A DNA stretch of 64,000 nt from Mermis nigrescens (lineage: Eukaryota > Nematoda > Enoplea > Mermithida > Mermithidae). The notes under the pieces were generated by a model. That model was not told where the DNA came from. It made no database searches and worked only from the letters and a program-made list of their open reading frames with translations. The translations under genes were made by a program, and so were the position numbers. Numbering within the stretch: the stretch's first letter is position 1; each line of letters opens with the position of its first letter. The stretch is taken from assembly GCA_036768485.1 (NCBI GenBank), contig JAVLUZ010000141.1, forward strand, positions 4,601,349 through 4,665,348, written 5' to 3'. Of the stretch, positions 1 through 12,426 are shown one piece after another.

Positions 1-537
1 ATGGATACGTAATTTGCAATAATTTTTTTGGCCGTCAGTGATCATAATTTCTTAAATCTTTCCAGCGCCGGATGACATTTATTTACTTTTTTGTCGACCT
101 AGAAGCCTTATTTTACTTACAATAGGTTTCAAAACAATTTCAAGAGCAGGAACGGCTATTTTAGCATAGATTTCTTATATTTTCGTTTAAAAATTTTTGA
201 TGTTTCGCGTCAAATGCTGTAAATACAGGAAATTAAACAGTATAAGCTCTAAACGTCCTTCCGCCTAATTTCACAAATTTTCCGGCACTTTGCGCCCCAT
301 ATTTTCGCTAGAGTTTAAGAAGTTTACTAATTTTTTTCGCATAAATTGTCCAAAAGGTCAAAATTTTTGTGAAAAAATGTTGTACCAAAGGTAATATAAA
401 ATAAAAGTAGACAATGTAAAACGCCGAAAAAATGATATTTAGCGCGTGAAGAGCAAATTTTTGGACCAATTCTTAATTGTTTTTGAAAAAGTAGGGGTAT
501 CGCCTTCCTTACGGAAGTCCTAGATCTGTCACTAAGT
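1..537 (+). mobile_element. hAT-like element, family A, left-truncated by the window edge
   Basis: The start (atttgcaataattttttggccgtcagtg...) matches family A from 30.25 kb, and the end CCTAGATCTGTCACTA resembles the inverse CAGTGRCGGATCTAGG terminus. The weak open frame on the minus strand here is part of this repeat. Confidence 0.65.
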
Positions 538-795
538 GCTATTGACGCGTACCTTTCGTTTTTAAGCCCACAAAAGACAAACATTTTTCAGAGCTGAACT
601 CTCACAGTTCCCATGTTGTACATGTTAGAAAATTATCCTCGTGTTAAATAATTGATGAGGCCAACATATGTCTGCCATTTTTACCTTTTTACGCGAGACA
701 TATTTAAGTAATAAGTGACTTGACTGAAAAAATAATGTTATAACCATCTAGGTACGTATGTACATCAAATACATGATAAATTATGTAAAATCACA

Positions 796-1140
796 TTAAG
801 CCTGGCTTATTTATTTTATAGAAACCCGATCAAAGTCTCGATTAACGATTCAAGCCAGGCTTAAGCTAGGCTTAATCCTGGCTTAAGCTAGGCCTAATCC
901 TGGTTTAAACTAGGCTTAAGCCTGATTTGCTTTCACAATTTTGAAGAGAACATGATTAAGACCAATTTCCGGCTCAAGCCAGGCCTAAGCCGGAGGCTCA
1001 ATTCTGGCTTTTATAGAAACCGGTTAAAGCCAAGCTTGGCGAAGCCAGGCTTAAGCCAGGCTTATATTTTAAGCCTGGATCACTTTATAAAAACGAAGCC
1101 CTGGGCATTATCAGCTGGCTCTAGCCGAGCTTAAATTTAA
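796..1140. repeat. Palindromic GGCTTAAGCC tandem array
   Basis: Irregular repeats of AAGCCTGGCTTAAGCTAGG in both orientations; each unit can pair with its neighbour. An open frame (952-1134) is a translation of it. Confidence 0.8.
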
Positions 1141-3276
1141 CCTCGTATCTTTTAGATACTAAAGTGGGGTTTAAACATGGCTTTAACCTATAACTATTAA
1201 AATATGGACGTATGTAATTTCTAATTGGGCGGAAACTTCATTTTTCCCAATGGCTTTGAATTCATTGACAAATACAAGAACCATAACGTATCCGCATTTT
1301 TTAAGATTTCGCTTGCATTGTTGCGACAGTCAGCAAATTAAGTTCTCATGGTGCACCATTGGACGAGCGAGCTCAATTTATGGTCGACATAAGAGCACTT
1401 TGCCGAGAAAAGACATGCTTTTTACTGGATTTACGTCAGTCTATTCACCACAAGAAGAGGACAGAGATTTCGCTATGCATCAATGTGCAACGGTTCCGCT
1501 TTTATGTAATTTTAGCAATTTTATTAATGACAGGTTTTTTTATTAGGCTCAAATTTCCTAGCGCAATCTGCTATAAAAGCTCGATGACGATCAGAGAATC
1601 AATCCAGAGTTCTAATTGATGAGTAAAAAAAGTAATTTCATTTCCGCTTAGAAACATACATGTGTCTGAGAAATAATAAGTTTGAAAATTACTATTAACA
1701 CTAGGCGGAATATCTCTTAACCAGATTAAATTGTCTTTTTTCTAAAAAAAGCAAAATGTGCTGTAGAACATTTTAAGAGATTTTTGGCCGAACCATAGAT
1801 TAGCGCCAGCCCCAGCGCCAGCGCCTATCGGTCTTTAACTGGCCATGTACCTTTCAATCTTTAGAAATTTTTTCTCAAGCCTTCCACGTTATAGTTAAAA
1901 ATGTAAGAAATTTTACAATTTGACGTTTTTCATGCGTTTCCTAGCCTGAAATAAGTTGCATCAGGATAAATGTCTGCTGCTAGCTCATTTCGGAAATTTA
2001 ATCGCTTTTTGCCTACTTACTCGTACACTAAAAGCGTAGTTGGTTTAGAGCAATATGCTGAGGGTTTGTAGCACTGTTGATCTATCGTACTTTATCGCTT
2101 CGAAAAATACGTGAAATGCTTATAATTTAATTTTCAATTGAGTGAACGACGAAAGATTTAAATCTTCAACTGTTACTCAAACCTGTTTTTCAGTAAATTT
2201 TCACTTATTATCTTTGCTAGTCACGTTGATTCAGAACGTCTGGTTTCTGATTTTTCACACTTCGGGCTACTCTTTGTTATAGTTTTGCTGAACGAGCCAA
2301 AAGTGACTAAAAACACGTGATTTCAATGTGATGTCTTCTTATAGAGCGACTTAGATACGTAGAATGTCTCATATAACTTTTTGCAAAAGATTACAGACGG
2401 CAAATCGAAGTTCGGTTTTGATAATATATGCCTTAAGCCAACTTTTATCCCGGAATAAATGTAGGCAGTACTCAATTTTGACCTCATATGTTTTAGCATT
2501 GGCGATAGACTTAACCCTGTTTTAAAGCTGAAATTACTGAAATTGTCTAAAGTTAAGCATAAATCTTGTCTCGCATTTGAAACAATCCGAATCTGGACAA
2601 GCCTGGTTTCAGCCTAATTGCAATAAAACTGCAAGACATTGAAGAGCTGATTATACTAGGTACCTACTTAGGTAAGTACTAGAATCCGGAAGATACTTCC
2701 CAAAAATCGATATACCCCTAGAATTGAATTTTTGCCTTCTTTTTCTTGTAATTTTTTGCCGGAGTTACACCAACCTCCAGAATTTGGCTGCTACCCATTG
2801 TATGCACTTAACTGTTTTGTGAGAAGATAGCATGCTAAAATTTCAGCCTCTGAAATAAGCCCCTATTTTCAATACGCTATGATGTACGTATAGTCTGAAA
2901 CTTTCTCAGATTTAAATTGAATGAACTCCCTTCACCGACCCTCTCACACTGGTTTGGTTTAAAATACTATTTTTTCAAAAATCGCCTTGATTGCTTAATG
3001 ATAATACTATGGAGCTAGGTAAGAAGCACTAAAAAGACAATATTGCTCATTCAGTGATCTTTAAATTCTCAAATCTAAACTTCTCGGATTTGTAAATATT
3101 GCAAAATGCTAATCATCGCCTAATTATCTGCATCAATTGTTCCACATAAATGTTGAGACAAATCATTGGAATTATCGATGACAAGTCAACGGAGATTTTA
3201 TCTTAAGCCAAATGGAATTTCATTTGAGGGCCCCAGGCCGGGCATAACATTCAGATGATTTTTATTATCTCCGCAG
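1141..3276. other. No supported gene
   Basis: AT-rich sequence upstream of the first recognised exon. The promoter and signal-peptide exon of the dermatopontin-like gene may lie here, but no ATG plus donor of the right phase could be singled out. Two short overlapping frames at 1250-1619 have no splice or domain support. Confidence 0.5.
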
Positions 3277-6200
3277 TTTCTGGTCAAGTTTCCGCTCCAT
3301 CAAAGGTTATCACTCGAACAGTACTTGTTCCAATGTATCAGCCACCAATCAATTTTTTTCCGCGCCCGATTATGCCCCAAATGTCCGCGCAGCAATTTCC
3401 ACAAAGGATCCCATTTCGAAGTCCCGCCCCGTCAACTGCGGGAATGACGACGTCTAAAAGCTCCAGTTTTAACGATTTTGTAGACGATTATGACATAATC
3501 GTTTTACCTCCGTCAAGTTCGATAACTCGTGATAATTTCTCTGGCCGGAGGGACGCAGTCTATCAATTTTCTCCATTAGAAGGTAATTCATTCATACAGT
3601 TCATAAAGTGTGATTTGTTTTTTGTGAGTCAGTCTGTTGTAAATTTTTTGCGAGTTTTTCTTCAATTCTACTCCTTAACAATTAGACTGCAAAAATGGAT
3701 AGGAAATATTAATGCCATCACCACCAGACATGCACGGGGTACAGATTCGATAGGGTACAGATTCCCCAGAATGGAAAAATGGTAAATTTTCTCGGGAAAA
3801 TGAGGCAGAATGAAGGCAATGAACGGATGAAAATTGAAAATTTTCTTCAAAAGTGCTTTAAATATGAAGGTAAAAAACGGATGAATATCTAAAATTTTTT
3901 TCGAAGAGTGTTAACTAAATTTTAAATTATCAATTAAAATATTCAAATATTAAATCAGTAACGAAACTTTAAGGCTATTTTACATCTTATACCAGGCTTT
4001 GTAGTCATTTTGGCCCAAACAAGCTCACCGCCCAGACCGGCTGACCCCCACCTCGGCCATCTTGTGCATCTAAGGTCACCACCATACGTTGGCTGGTGTT
4101 TTGAGGGCTAAGATTCTGGCAGAGCATTATAATATAATTTTTGACGTGCTTTTTGCGATTTTTGTCCCATCAGACCCAAGAATTCACCAGCTGGAATCGG
4201 ACTTTTACAGAAATGTGTCAATGCTTTTTAAAAATCTGTTTCATATACCATTATTGGGATTGAATTTTAAGAATTTTTATCGACAGTAAACCCACAGATA
4301 ACGATCGCTATCATCGCAAACTGTCAGCTTATTGTCAAAGTCTTTAAAACTTATACCCAAATTTGTGTGAAACAAATTATTGATTATAATAGTTCCTCAA
4401 CACATATTTATGTGCTGCAAAATCAATTTATTTCATTTTGAAAAATGAGCTTGTTAAGCGAGAGTTGTAAACCAAGAGAAACTTAAAGTTTAAACATACC
4501 ATTAAATTATGAAAAAGAATTATAAAAGATTTTAAACTATAAGAAAATGAAAAAGGTGGGATTTTAGTAAATTAAAACAAATTAAGAGGATATGATGAAA
4601 CATTATTGTTGAGAATAGGACGATCACGTGCTATGTATAACGACTCCTTGATTAAAAGATCAAAAGAGTTGGATGCTCGACTAATAACCTTGAAGCAATC
4701 TGATGTAATTAAATGATTGCTATTTGAGATATGTTTGTGAATAGCAGATAAGCTATCACCCTGAATTGGCTTTCCTGTAGCAAATGAGATGCCAGTATGC
4801 TCTGCAATTCTAATCCCAAAATGTCGGCGAGTTTCGCCAATGTAACTAGCCATACAGCTAGAACACGTATACTTATATACTAAATTTGAGAGTAGCTTAG
4901 CAGGTACAGCATCCTTGTTCTTGAAAAACCGGCTTATACACATGACAAGTTTGTAAACAAACCGTACTCTAATCTGAGGGTAAAATGCAGATATAAGCTT
5001 TAGAATTCTGCTGCGTACATTGTAGCCATGCTCACCAGTGTAAGGCAAAACAAGAGAATAGCATAATTTTGTTTTTTAAGATCTTCATTTAATATTTTAT
5101 TTTATTTGATCGGATTTATTTTAAACCTAAATTAAATTTTGAAATCAAATATTAAAGTACTAAGTTTGAAATTATTAATTGAAAATATTAAAATAAGAGT
5201 ATTGAATTAAATTTCATTATATCTAAATTTAAATTATTCTCAGCTCGATATACTGTAAATGACATCAGAGTCGCAATAAGAGATTAAGCGAAATAGGCCA
5301 AATCATGAGTAAAAAATTACTCATGTGGAGGAGAAATAGACAATTTTGTCAATCTTTCATATAAGATAGGGATCGGATTCACCGATTATGTAGCTCATCC
5401 GAGTATTCATTATGTGTAAAGAGCTTCTGAATGCGATTGTTGATGTTGAAAAAAATTAAAAAAACGAGTCAAGTTTTCCCTTTCGCATAAGTATTACTGA
5501 GTAGCCAGTGTTGAGGACACGTGTAAGGAACAGGAGACAGGAAGTTAAGGAGTTGTGCTCTATCTTTCGAGTACTTTTCGGGTTGTCCAAAGTAAGTAGT
5601 AGCATTTAAAGATGTTTTCAAATGCACGTTATGATTTTTATGCATTTTTTTAAATTCAAATGTATGCGACCATTAACTTACGTACAGACATGAGTACGAG
5701 AATTATTTTTAAGTTATTGAATAATCTAAGTCGAGATATTGCGCGACATAAAAAACTATCCGCTTTTTGAACTGTCAGCTCAAAGAGATAGTCCATTTTT
5801 ACCTACATTAAATGAATTTTCACTATTTTGTTGGAAAGTAAAATGTTTTTTGGCAAGCAAAAAGAAGTTGAAGCTTGCAAGAATACAATTTCTGGTCTCG
5901 CAAATGCCCATGAATCGCCACTATGCTTAGAAGCTTTTCTTATGAAAAAAGGCTTTATTCACATTGCTTTATTTCATTTCTTTAGAAAGTTCGATACCCC
6001 GCCTTTGGAAAGTCAGTTTAAGTCAATGTGGTTGATAAAATTGCGCACTGGACAATGTGCTTGTTACAGTGGTCAGATGATGGTAGATCATCCAGAACCA
6101 CACATGGACGTGAAGATTGAGGGTTTACACCCCCAGAATCTCAAAACCCTTCGCAAAAATCGATTAACCCCCAGATGAATTTTCAACATGTTTTTTTTGT

Positions 6201-7252
6201 TGAATTTTCGCCGGTTTTGACCCCACTGAATTTGGTTGCTGCCCATGTTTGCCCAGAACCCAATATACTCTTATGTTCACAGCGTACGAAAACATTTGGA
6301 GAATATAATGCTTTATTGCAAATTTTCAGGAGAAACAATACCATTTAAAAGCTTTAACATTCATTGCCCAATCGGGCAGGCCCTTAAATCTATTAGCATA
6401 CGACGATTGAAAGATGAATCGGGTGAAGACTTGACATTGGTCCTCGACTGTCGTGCTATACCATTGAATTTTCAGCCGGTAATCTATCCTTATTGTCTAC
6501 AGATGATTTTTCACACTTGTGTGGAAAAATTCAATTTTTTCCGCCTAAAACTCACTTGTCTTAATTATCCATACAAATTTGCTCTTCCTTTTTTGGATGA
6601 TAAACTGGAAAGCCGATCTGTCCGACTGCATCTAATTATAAAAATAGAGCAAAAAACTTTGTGGACACAAAAAATGTGCATAATTGTAGTCACTTCAAGA
6701 CGGGTGAAATCTACTATTTTGAAGATAATGATAATGATAACTTGATGCATCTTCGTATTTCGTACACTTAAAGCATAAATCATTTTATATTTGTTTTTTA
6801 AAAGTCAATGCGCTTTATCTCACGAAACTTTTTGAGTGAAACAGGCATTTTTCTGATCTGCTGTATGCACTAGGCTATGACTGTAAGGAAATTTCGTAAT
6901 TTATTGGATAAAATTTTCAGCCGAATTCCGAGAGAAGTCGCAAAGCTGACTTTCTAATCTCTGATGATAATAGTGAGCAATCGCCATGCGTTTTCGCTGC
7001 TAATGAATTTCTGTGCGGTCTAATTGGCGTTTACGATCAAATAAGAAGGTTGTTCCATTTCATAGAATGGTGCTTTTTCTTTCGATAGTGATCTTCCTCG
7101 ATCCTGTTCAGGTTCTCGGCTTACTGTTGTACAATTGACAACCTCAAAGTGAAATCTTCTCAGATGCCGATCGCAAGCATTCCTTCGTTAGCCGGCGTCT
7201 CGTTACAGTCGGATGCATCGCCGTACCATTTTATCGGCAACTTGGACCATTT
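3277..7252 (+). CDS. Dermatopontin-like secreted protein gene, four internal exons (partial model)
   Basis: Four exons join in a consistent frame: 3277-3582 (enters and leaves in phase 1), 6330-6478, 6921-7048 and 7112-7252 (ends in phase 2). Acceptors are CCGCAG, TTTTCAG, TTTTCAG and TGTTCAG; donors are GTAATT, GTAATC, GTTGTT and GTAAGA. Introns are about 2.7 kb, 442 nt and 63 nt. Exon 1 is rich in Pro, Ser and Gln (e.g. PINFFPRPIMPQM). Exons 2-4 carry NIHCPIGQALKSI with ED and DC further on, then ANEFLCGLIGVYDQIRR and FSAYCC. That spacing recalls dermatopontin-type modules (CPxGQ..., ED..., ...FxxYCC), which are extracellular-matrix proteins. The family assignment is inference from motifs only. 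The first intron holds two short hAT-like elements and a Penelope remnant. I could not place the signal-peptide exon or the terminal exon; an in-frame ATG at 3255 gives a short hydrophobic start but sits inside the acceptor tract. Confidence 0.6.
3727..4075 (-). mobile_element. hAT-like short element, family N, in intron 1 of the dermatopontin-like gene
   Basis: 349 bp beginning GACATGCACGGGG and ending CTTGTGCATCTAAGG, flanked by TCACCACCA on both sides (3718-3726 and 4076-4084; eight or nine bases). Carries the family block CAGACCGGCTGACCCCC. Confidence 0.82.
4572..5093 (-). pseudogene. Penelope-like retroelement 3' fragment (GIY-YIG endonuclease)
   Basis: The minus-strand frame ends at 4572 with ...SSYPLNLF and can be followed upstream to a stop near 5094. 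It contains VYKYTCSSCMASYIGETRR, then IRIAEH, and a C-terminal FDLLIKESLYIARDRPILN. This is the layout of the GIY-YIG endonuclease at the C terminus of Penelope-like elements, with the linker (RVRFVYKLV..., FFKNKDAVPAKL) that normally joins it to the reverse transcriptase. The reverse transcriptase itself is missing, so it is a 5'-truncated dead copy inside the first intron of the dermatopontin-like gene. Confidence 0.75.
6100..6252 (-). mobile_element. hAT-like short element, family F, in intron 1 of the dermatopontin-like gene
   Basis: 153 bp, ACACATGGACG ... GCTGCCCATGTTTGC, flanked by a perfect 8-bp duplication CCAGAACC (6092-6099 and 6253-6260). Lies 78 bp upstream of exon 2. Confidence 0.8.
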
Positions 7253-8640
7253 GTAAGAGAAGTTTTGAAATTAGGCAGCTCTTGTGTTTAATTAGTCTCA
7301 GTTATAAACCATGTTCAGATTATTTCTTAGACTGGTTTCAAATACAAAGTTAAAAATGCAAAAAGCTTAGGATTCAAAGTTTTAAATAGGACATAGCTAA
7401 ATTTATCAACATTTTATCTCCTGATTTAAAATCTTTATCGGATATCTGTAGACTAAAAATTTACTGAGTGAGTGACGAGATTGTAATTTAGGGACATAAT
7501 TATAAGGTAAATATATATGAGCTAAAAAACACATTCAACAAAGCAAGAAGTCCATTTTTAAATATCTTTTTAAATCTGTGCAGGAAAGTGATAAACGAAA
7601 CACGCATCTGTCCTCATAATTCCGCGAATAGCTGTTGAACAAATTGAATGCACTTTGCTTTAATGTAAAGTTAATCAATGCTATAAAAAGCTGGTGCAGC
7701 TCATCTTCTTGATTCTGGTGGATTAAGCAAAAGTCAATTTATTTCAGCTATAGTCTGTTTCACACAAGTTTGAGCATAAATTTTAATAACTATGTCCGAC
7801 AATAAGCCGACAGATTGCGATTATTGCATTGATTTAATATATAATTATGGTAATCCGTCGGCTTACTTTCGAAATAAATTCTTGAAATTTAAGTCAAAAC
7901 TTATGTAAAACAGACTATAAGTACCTACTCGTATTTACAAACTCGGGTGCATAAATTGAACTCTGTTGGCAATAGTGTTACTCTTCAGGATAAGCTGCAA
8001 TTAAAAACGATTTTTTTACAAGAAATCAGAGATAGTAGTTAATTTTGTTAATTTTCAATTTAATTAATGAACTTTTTTGCAATAATTGCACTGTTATAAC
8101 AGATTGTTTCTTTCAAGCACAAACATTTTCATCTGTAGATATAAATCGCCATTAACTCTGATGAAGGCTCGCTTGTTTGCAATAACATTAAATAACAAAA
8201 AGTAATTCTGATAATTAGACGAAGGGGCTTTAAAATTTTGTAAATCACACTGAATTATCATTGGGTTCCAGAAAGGTACGAGGAAAAGAAGATCCTCGAC
8301 AGATGCTCTCTCATCTCCTAGAAACTGCAATCATTAATTAGCGTAATCTTTCACTTTCGGGCACTTAAACCTGACATTTAATTTTTTGTGGAGATCCTGC
8401 AAGGATGATACATAGGCTAGAACGAACCTAATTTAATTTATTCATTTCTCTAAGAAGTTTGGGACCTCACCTCAAACAATTATTTTTTGACCCACTCTGT
8501 GTGAAGTTAGCTCCAAAAATTTTGATTTAGCCGGCTGAAGATTTTTGTGTCGTACAGAACAAAAGCTATATAGTGCGGAGAAGTATTAAAAACATAAGAC
8601 CTAGTTCTCAAATCATAGCTAGACTGCTTAAGCTACGTTA
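7253..8640. other. No supported gene apart from one MITE
   Basis: Should contain the last exon of the dermatopontin-like gene. Candidate acceptors at about 7312 and 7747 each give a short tail to a stop, neither convincing; the second lies at the edge of a MITE. Confidence 0.4.
7751..7917. mobile_element. TA-flanked MITE
   Basis: 167 bp, TAGTCTGTTTCACACAAG ... ACTTATGTAAAACAGACTA between TA dinucleotides. A related half-copy with AAATTTGTGTGAAAC lies at about 4300-4380. Confidence 0.7.
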
Positions 8641-8699
8641 AATTTGACTTAATCATTTAGATTCGCCTTTTGAATGGCATAGTCCCATTTCCTCGTATG

Positions 8700-8945
8700 T
8701 CTCAGTTCTTCGCATGATTGTGTTCCGATTCTCCGACCGTCCCGATTCTCCAACCGTCCCGATTCTCCGACCGTCCCGATTCTCCAACCGTCTCGATTCT
8801 CCGACTTTCCCGGTTCTTCGACCATCCCGATTCTCCGACTTTCTCGATTTTCCGACCGTCTCGATTCTCCGACTTTCCCGATCCTTCGAATTAACATCGA
8901 ATGTGACAGGTGGCGCTAACCACACGTCAATTAACTGCTGAACGG
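8700..8945 (+). mobile_element. Family S half-element (one array arm)
   Basis: ATTGTGTTCCGATTCTCC start, about ten CCCGATTCTCCGACCGT-like units (8717-8885), then GACAGGTGGCGCTAACCACA, which is the inverse of the arm/loop junction at 16835-16890 of the complete element. The second arm is absent. Confidence 0.7.
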
Positions 8946-9434
8946 TAGCATAAAGGTGGTCTAAATCTATCGACTGGGTTTTATGACTAAGTATACAGAA
9001 TGAATCAGGAATAGAGCTAATTTATTGCATTATTTATTATACTACCTCAATAGTTTATTCAGAAAGTATTGCTTTGTCATTTAGTAAAATTGGGAGTGGT
9101 ATTTCGTAGCTACAAAACTACACTGACGCATGTATGCAGTTTGCCTCACATTTCAATATCCATTTCTTGTTTATTTGTATACTTAGCATATTAATGTAAG
9201 GATCTGTTCTAAAGAACCTGCATGGTGATAAATAACAAACGGGCTTAATGTTTTAATTCCTATTGTTAAAAAGTTAAGAATTATGATGCTGTTTTTGTCA
9301 AAGTTCACTTTACAGCGCTAAAACACACAAATTAAAGTGTAACATACCTAATTAGGTGTTTAACGTCCGTACTGACCGAAAAAGTTGCATGACAGCTGCG
9401 ATCAATTCGCATCGATGATGCTCGATTATACTTG

Positions 9435-11330
9435 GCCATCCTTTTTTCTTATATGTTTTTCACAGCGAGTGCGAAATTTGTGTCCCCCCTCACAGCTACA
9501 ACGGCACACATCTGAGAGGCGCGGTTTTTTTTAAAAGATAGATAATAAAAAAACTTAGTGCCCCCATTTTTTCTTGTTTACACTCAATACCGAGCGCGTC
9601 GTGAGTGTGTAAAGCTTACACCAAAAATTCAAATAATTTGCGGAGGGCCAATTTTTTAAAAATGTTTCCCCTAATTAGTAGGTTACGAATCTGGTCTTAA
9701 AATTTCTTTACACTCATTGGTTGTTGCACCGGAGTGTAAATTAGACGTTTTTTTTACAGTTTTCATGTGGCCAAGCATATCTAACTCAGTTTTACATTCT
9801 ATGCAGTCTGATTGGTTACAAAATGTAGACGGTTAAAAAATCTAGGGGTGACTTTTTTATTTTTTTAAAAAGTAATATTCTCGAATTTAGAGGCGGTTTA
9901 TTGTAAAGAGTCTGGGACAAAAAAATTCTTTCCCTGCCATATTCTCCACTTGGTAGACAAAACGTGGTAACTACCCTTAAAATGTGCCTCGTCTTAAGCG
10001 CTACACGTCAAAATTTATTTTGTTTCTTTACAATCAATGTTGCGTTATTAGTGAAGTGTAAACTTTACACTGAAAAAATTTTTTCCGCCCATAGCGTCGT
10101 GGATGATGAATTTTTTTAAAAAATGTTTTCCTTAATTAGTAGGTTACGAATCTGGTCTTAAAATTTCTTTACACTCATTGGTTGTTGCACAGGAGTGTAA
10201 ATTAGACGGTTTTTTTTACTGTTTTCATGTGCAAGAGCATATCTAACTTAGTTTTACATTCTATGCAGTCTGATTGGTTTCAAAACGTAGACGGTTATAA
10301 AATCTAGGAAAAACTTTTGTTATTTCTTCTTAAAAGGTTATATTTTCGAATTTAGAGGCGGTTTATTGTAAAGAGTCTGAGACAAAAAATATTTTTCCCC
10401 GCCATATTCTCCACATAGTAGAAAGAACGTGGTAACTACTTTTAAAATCTGCCTCGTCTTAAGCGCTACACGTCAAAATTTATTTTGTTTCTTTACAATC
10501 AATATTGTGTTATTAGTGCAGGTGTAAACTTTACACTGAAAAAATCTTTTCCGCCCAGAGCGTCGTGGATGATGAATTTTTTTTAAAATGTTCTCTGTGA
10601 GTTCAGAATAACGAATCTGACCTTCAAAGTTTTCTACAATCAATATACAGTACCAGGGGTTTAAACTTTACACTCTAGTGGATGAGTAAAAAAACAGATT
10701 TTGTCCAAGATTTCTCTGCCAACTTTTTCGGCTATGAGTTAAGATAATTTAAATGGATAAAAATAAAGTAATTTTTAAGGGCTACATGTCGAATTAAACC
10801 GCGTTCAAAAAAACGTAATATTGAGCTGTTTATGGGGGTGTAAAGTTCAAAATCTGAGGTGTAAAATGGGCGAAAAAAACAGGTTTTTTCGTATTTAATT
10901 GTTAAATCATATCAAATATTTTGCGGAACATAAGCTTGGCACATACAAACGTACTACAATCAAAGGGCTACAAACTGGCTCAAACCGAATTCATTTACAC
11001 TCAATGGAGCGTTCGTTTCAGATTTTTAAAGTTTACAATGTGGTGGACAGTGAAAAATACGTGTTTGTCCATATTTTTGTTCGCCACCCCTTAAAAAGTA
11101 CTTTATTTTTATCCTATTCGACCTCTCCCGACTTCTGAACAGAGAAAGTGGAGTGTAAATAAATTCGGTTTGGGCCAGTTTGTAGCCCTTTGATTGTAGT
11201 ACGTTTGTATGTGCCAAACTCATGTTTGTAAACTTTACTCTGAAAAAATTTTTGGGAAAAAAATCGGTTTGGGTTTTTTTTGAAACAGATGAAAAAAACC
11301 GATTGATTGCCCCAGATGTACATTCTTGTG
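9435..11330 (+). repeat. TTTACACT-rich repeat family I
   Basis: Contains a 461-bp tandem duplication (landmark TTAGTAGGTTACGAATCTGG at 9675 and 10136), many AGTGTAAAnTTTACACT palindromes, and an inner inverted repeat (10925-11010 inverse to 11148-11222). The left part is the inverse of the repeat at 43.5-44.26 kb. Open frames within it are not supported. Confidence 0.7.
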
Positions 11331-12234
11331 CTCAATTTATATACGCACGTACACGACCGTTAAGCGCAACGCTTAAGCGAGTCGCCCGGGACCACCTTCC
11401 CCTAAAAATTATCATATTTTTCATTCCTTTCCCACACATATTTTCAATCAAAATCCGGGATAGGAAAATGGGCACTCGGGCTTAATGCGACTTGAGTACG
11501 CATTGGTATGTGTGTTATCATATCTTACGTGTGTTAAAAGATCATACATATGTGTGTGTCTCATATTTGTGCCTGTCTCGTTTGTACATACCTTTACCGT
11601 AAGCTTTTGCCCATAGGCCTATTGTCGTATTCATAGATCCTTTTCATATCTCTTGGTTCGTGTTGTTACGCCTCTTTTTCCGCGTCAGTTAAAACTGCGT
11701 GCGAGCGCAGTTTTGACGGCACTGTAAGATTTTACATTTAACAATTAGTTTTTGAGCTTGAGAGCCTCTCCGCCAGCTTCCGCGCTGAGCCTATCTTCTT
11801 TTTCTTTTCGTCGCCGTACGTGAGCAGACTCCGTACATGCCTTTTTATCGATTGTGACCCGCTTGACCCACCGTCCCGCTAGACCCACCGTCCCGCTAGA
11901 CCCACCGTCCCGCTAGACCCACTTTTTCGTCCCGCTAGACCCACCGGATGTCTCGCTAGACCCACCACGTGCATAATGAGGTGTCCCGCTAGTCCCACCA
12001 TTTTGCGACCGTCTCGCTAGACCCACTGTCTCGGAAGACCCACCCGAAAAATGAAGACATACATATTACATGTGAAATGAAAAATAGTTATCAAGACGCT
12101 TAAGTGAATTCTCCAAAATTTTTTGTAATTCGAAGCTGTTGTTTATGAAAGTGCTGCATTATTTGAATGAGTGACTCAGAGAATTTTGTGTGAATAATGC
12201 GACTGTAGGTCCTTTTTAGCCCGTTATTTAACAG

Positions 12235-12426
12235 CAGTGGCGGATCTAGGATTTTCCTAAGGGGGTGGTACCCCTATGGGGGCGGAACCCTGACTTGGGC
12301 GGAAAAATTAGTTGTTTCAACCCGAAAATCGCTAAAAATCGCTCAAAAATCCTTAATTTTTCGCATCTTTTGGGCCAATGGGGGGCGGCCGCCCCCCCGC
12401 CCACCCCCCCCCTAAATCCGCCCCTG
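12235..12426 (+). mobile_element. hAT MITE, family C, copy 1
   Basis: 192 bp, CAGTGGCGGATCTAGGA ... CCTAAATCCGCCCCTG, flanked by TTTAACAG and TTTAACAC. The CAGTGGCGGATC terminus is typical of widespread hAT MITEs. Sits in a left-arm insertion of the element 11851-14173. Confidence 0.9.

Noticed and set aside
3255..3276. ATG at 3255 as true start of the dermatopontin-like protein (MIFIISAVSG)
   Set aside because: It lies in the polypyrimidine tract of a good acceptor, and the hydrophobic stretch is short for a signal peptide; kept only as an alternative.
5828..6178. 116-residue frame upstream of exon 2
   Set aside because: No consistent splice sites with the neighbouring exons, and its 3' part runs into a family F element.
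8714..8897. CRISPR-like regular repeats (also at 15.97-17.15, 11.86 and 13.99 kb)
   Set aside because: Units are directly adjacent without spacers, occur as inverse arms of transposons, and the genome is eukaryotic.
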